A stretch of 64,000 nucleotides of DNA from Cellvibrio sp. KY-GH-1. GTDB taxonomy: Bacteria > Pseudomonadota > Gammaproteobacteria > Pseudomonadales > Cellvibrionaceae. The stretch lies in the NCBI RefSeq assembly GCF_008806975.1, contig NZ_CP031728.1, positions 5,435,501-5,499,500 of the forward strand, given 5' to 3'. Positions 63,070 to 64,000 of this stretch are shown here, in pieces. The notes below the pieces were generated by a model that searched no databases, was not told where the DNA came from, and worked only from the letters and a program-made list of their open reading frames with translations. A program made the translations under genes and the position numbers. Positions within the stretch are counted from its first letter, which is position 1, and each line of letters starts with the position of its first letter.

Positions 63070-64000
63070 ATGGATAGTAAAGTCATTGTTTCCAATCGCA
63101 GTGTATTGGTTGCCAAGTACGGTTCCAAAGGTTTACTCAAAATCAATAAAGCGCTGGATAAACTGAAGGCTGCCGATAAAAAACGCGGACTTAATACGCA
63201 AGTAATTTTTTTGGATGACAAGGTCGCGCTGAAAAAGATGAAAGGCGTCGCTGTGACCAGTGCCGCCAACCCTAAGGAAAATAAACTGGCGATTGATGCC
63301 ATTTTTAAAATGCTGTCGCCATCCTACTTAATGATTTTAGGGGCGAGCGATGTGGTGCCGCAGCAAAACCTGGATAACACCATGTTTAAGCCCGGGGCGG
63401 ATGATGATCCTATCGCCTGGAGTGATTTGCCTTATGCTTGCAATGCGACTTACTCGCGCAATCCGCGTAAGTTTATTGCGCCTGCTCGGGTAGTGGGGCG
63501 GCTACCTGACTTGCCTGCAGCCACTGACCCTGCCTATTTAATTGGTTTGTTGGCAACGGCGGCCAATTACCAAAGTCGTTCTCTGGATGAATATGAAAGT
63601 TATTTTGGGTTGTCTACGTTCAGTTGGAAAAAATCTACTCAACTGAGTTTGAGCAATATTTTCGGCAATATCGCCAAATTGCGTGTATCGCCGACAGATG
63701 GCCCAAGCCACCCTGCGGGATTACTGGCATCACGCATGCATTTTATTAATTGCCATGGAGGCCAGGCATCACCAGAATTTCAGGGGCAAAAGGGCAAGTC
63801 GTATCCGATTGCTTTAACCACAAAAGCGATTAGTGGAAAAATTAAAGAAGGCACTGTTGCAGCGGTAGAGTGCTGTTACGGCGCAGAACTGTATGAGGCA
63901 ATAACACTTGGTGTAGATCTGCCTATTTGCCAAACTTATCTGGCCCAGGGAGCCTATGGTTACTTGGGTAGTACAACGATTGCTTATGGACCAGCGGATA
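63070..64000 (+). CDS. Caspase-fold (C25/gingipain-like) protease, 3' truncated by window
   Basis: ATG at 63070 with GGGAGG upstream; the frame is open for 310 codons to the window end. The pattern fits peptidase family C25 or related CHAT proteins: PSYLMILGASDVVPQQ, then ARVVGRLPDLPA (C25-like VGRLP), His229 in INCHGG and Cys268/Cys269 in AVECCYGAE, which form the expected His-Cys dyad. No signal peptide, unlike secreted gingipains, so it acts inside the cell. Coupled to the upstream lipase gene. C-terminal domains are outside the window. Confidence 0.75.
   Translation, partial: MDSKVIVSNRSVLVAKYGSKGLLKINKALDKLKAADKKRGLNTQVIFLDDKVALKKMKGVAVTSAANPKENKLAIDAIFKMLSPSYLMILGASDVVPQQNLDNTMFKPGADDDPIAWSDLPYACNATYSRNPRKFIAPARVVGRLPDLPAATDPAYLIGLLATAANYQSRSLDEYESYFGLSTFSWKKSTQLSLSNIFGNIAKLRVSPTDGPSHPAGLLASRMHFINCHGGQASPEFQGQKGKSYPIALTTKAISGKIKEGTVAAVECCYGAELYEAITLGVDLPICQTYLAQGAYGYLGSTTIAYGPAD

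Noticed and set aside
1..64000. tRNA, rRNA, integrase or IS transposase genes
   Set aside because: None seen on either strand; no evidence for a prophage or classical genomic island boundary, although this was a reading by eye and not a covariance search.

Overview
The window looks like chromosome from a plant- and chitin-degrading gammaproteobacterium close to Cellvibrio (Cellvibrionaceae). The basis is a secreted AA10-CBM5-CBM73 chitin monooxygenase next to a CBM2-CBM10-GH45 endoglucanase. Both have the serine-rich linkers typical of Cellvibrio, and the housekeeping genes (radA, PilZ, ROK kinase, FecBCD-type importer) have a gammaproteobacterial flavour. This assignment is inferred from protein families; no database search was run.

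Layout. 1-7.1 kb: the 3' part of a giant YD/RHS repeat toxin with a LysM domain and a two-part C-terminus, its likely immunity gene, debris, and small genes including a Cas2-fold SinR-like protein. 7.1-10.2 kb: a TPR glycosyltransferase-like gene converging on two TPR genes. 10.4-30.9 kb: one long plus-strand flagellar-type cluster in the order fliQ-fliR-flhB-flhA-flgF-flgG-flgA-flgH-flgI-flgB-flgC-fliE-fliF-(fliG position)-fliH-fliI-fliJ-(fliK position)-flgD-flgE-(SpoA protein)-fliN-fliO-fliP-TPR. It has export gate, rod, rings and hook, but no flagellin, cap, hook-filament junction, stator, chemotaxis gene, full FliG or full FliM. It looks like a hook-ended export machine rather than a swimming motor.

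31-35 kb (minus strand): a FAN1-like nuclease and an XPD/DinG-like helicase, probably one DNA-repair operon. 35.2-44.8 kb: an apparently undescribed operon of seven genes behind a textbook sigma-54 promoter with two upstream inverted repeats. It meets a convergent sigma-54 enhancer-binding activator gene. The operon encodes two paralogous glycine-rich proteins, a gluzincin metalloprotease, a large unknown protein, an AONS-like PLP enzyme, a peptidoglycan-binding/GIY-YIG-like/cysteine-rich protein and a TIM-barrel amidohydrolase. Three of the products end in the same short C-terminal motif.

45-58 kb: a VolA-like surface lipase lipoprotein, a PDC-type membrane sensor, radA, a periplasmic solute-binding-like protein, two PilZ proteins, a ROK sugar kinase, a three-gene FecBCD/Btu-type importer followed by a 29-bp tandem repeat and a 104-bp terminal-inverted-repeat element, a DUF4442 protein, a Gfo/Idh/MocA oxidoreductase and a membrane protein. 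58.7-62 kb: the LPMO and Cel45-type enzyme. 62.2-64 kb: a class 3 lipase followed by a caspase-fold (C25/gingipain-like) protease cut by the window edge, possibly a protease-effector pair.

The strongest candidates for new biology are the sigma-54 operon with its shared C-terminal motif, the filament-less flagellar-type cluster (with a G10 tract inside fliR), and the lipase/caspase-like pair.
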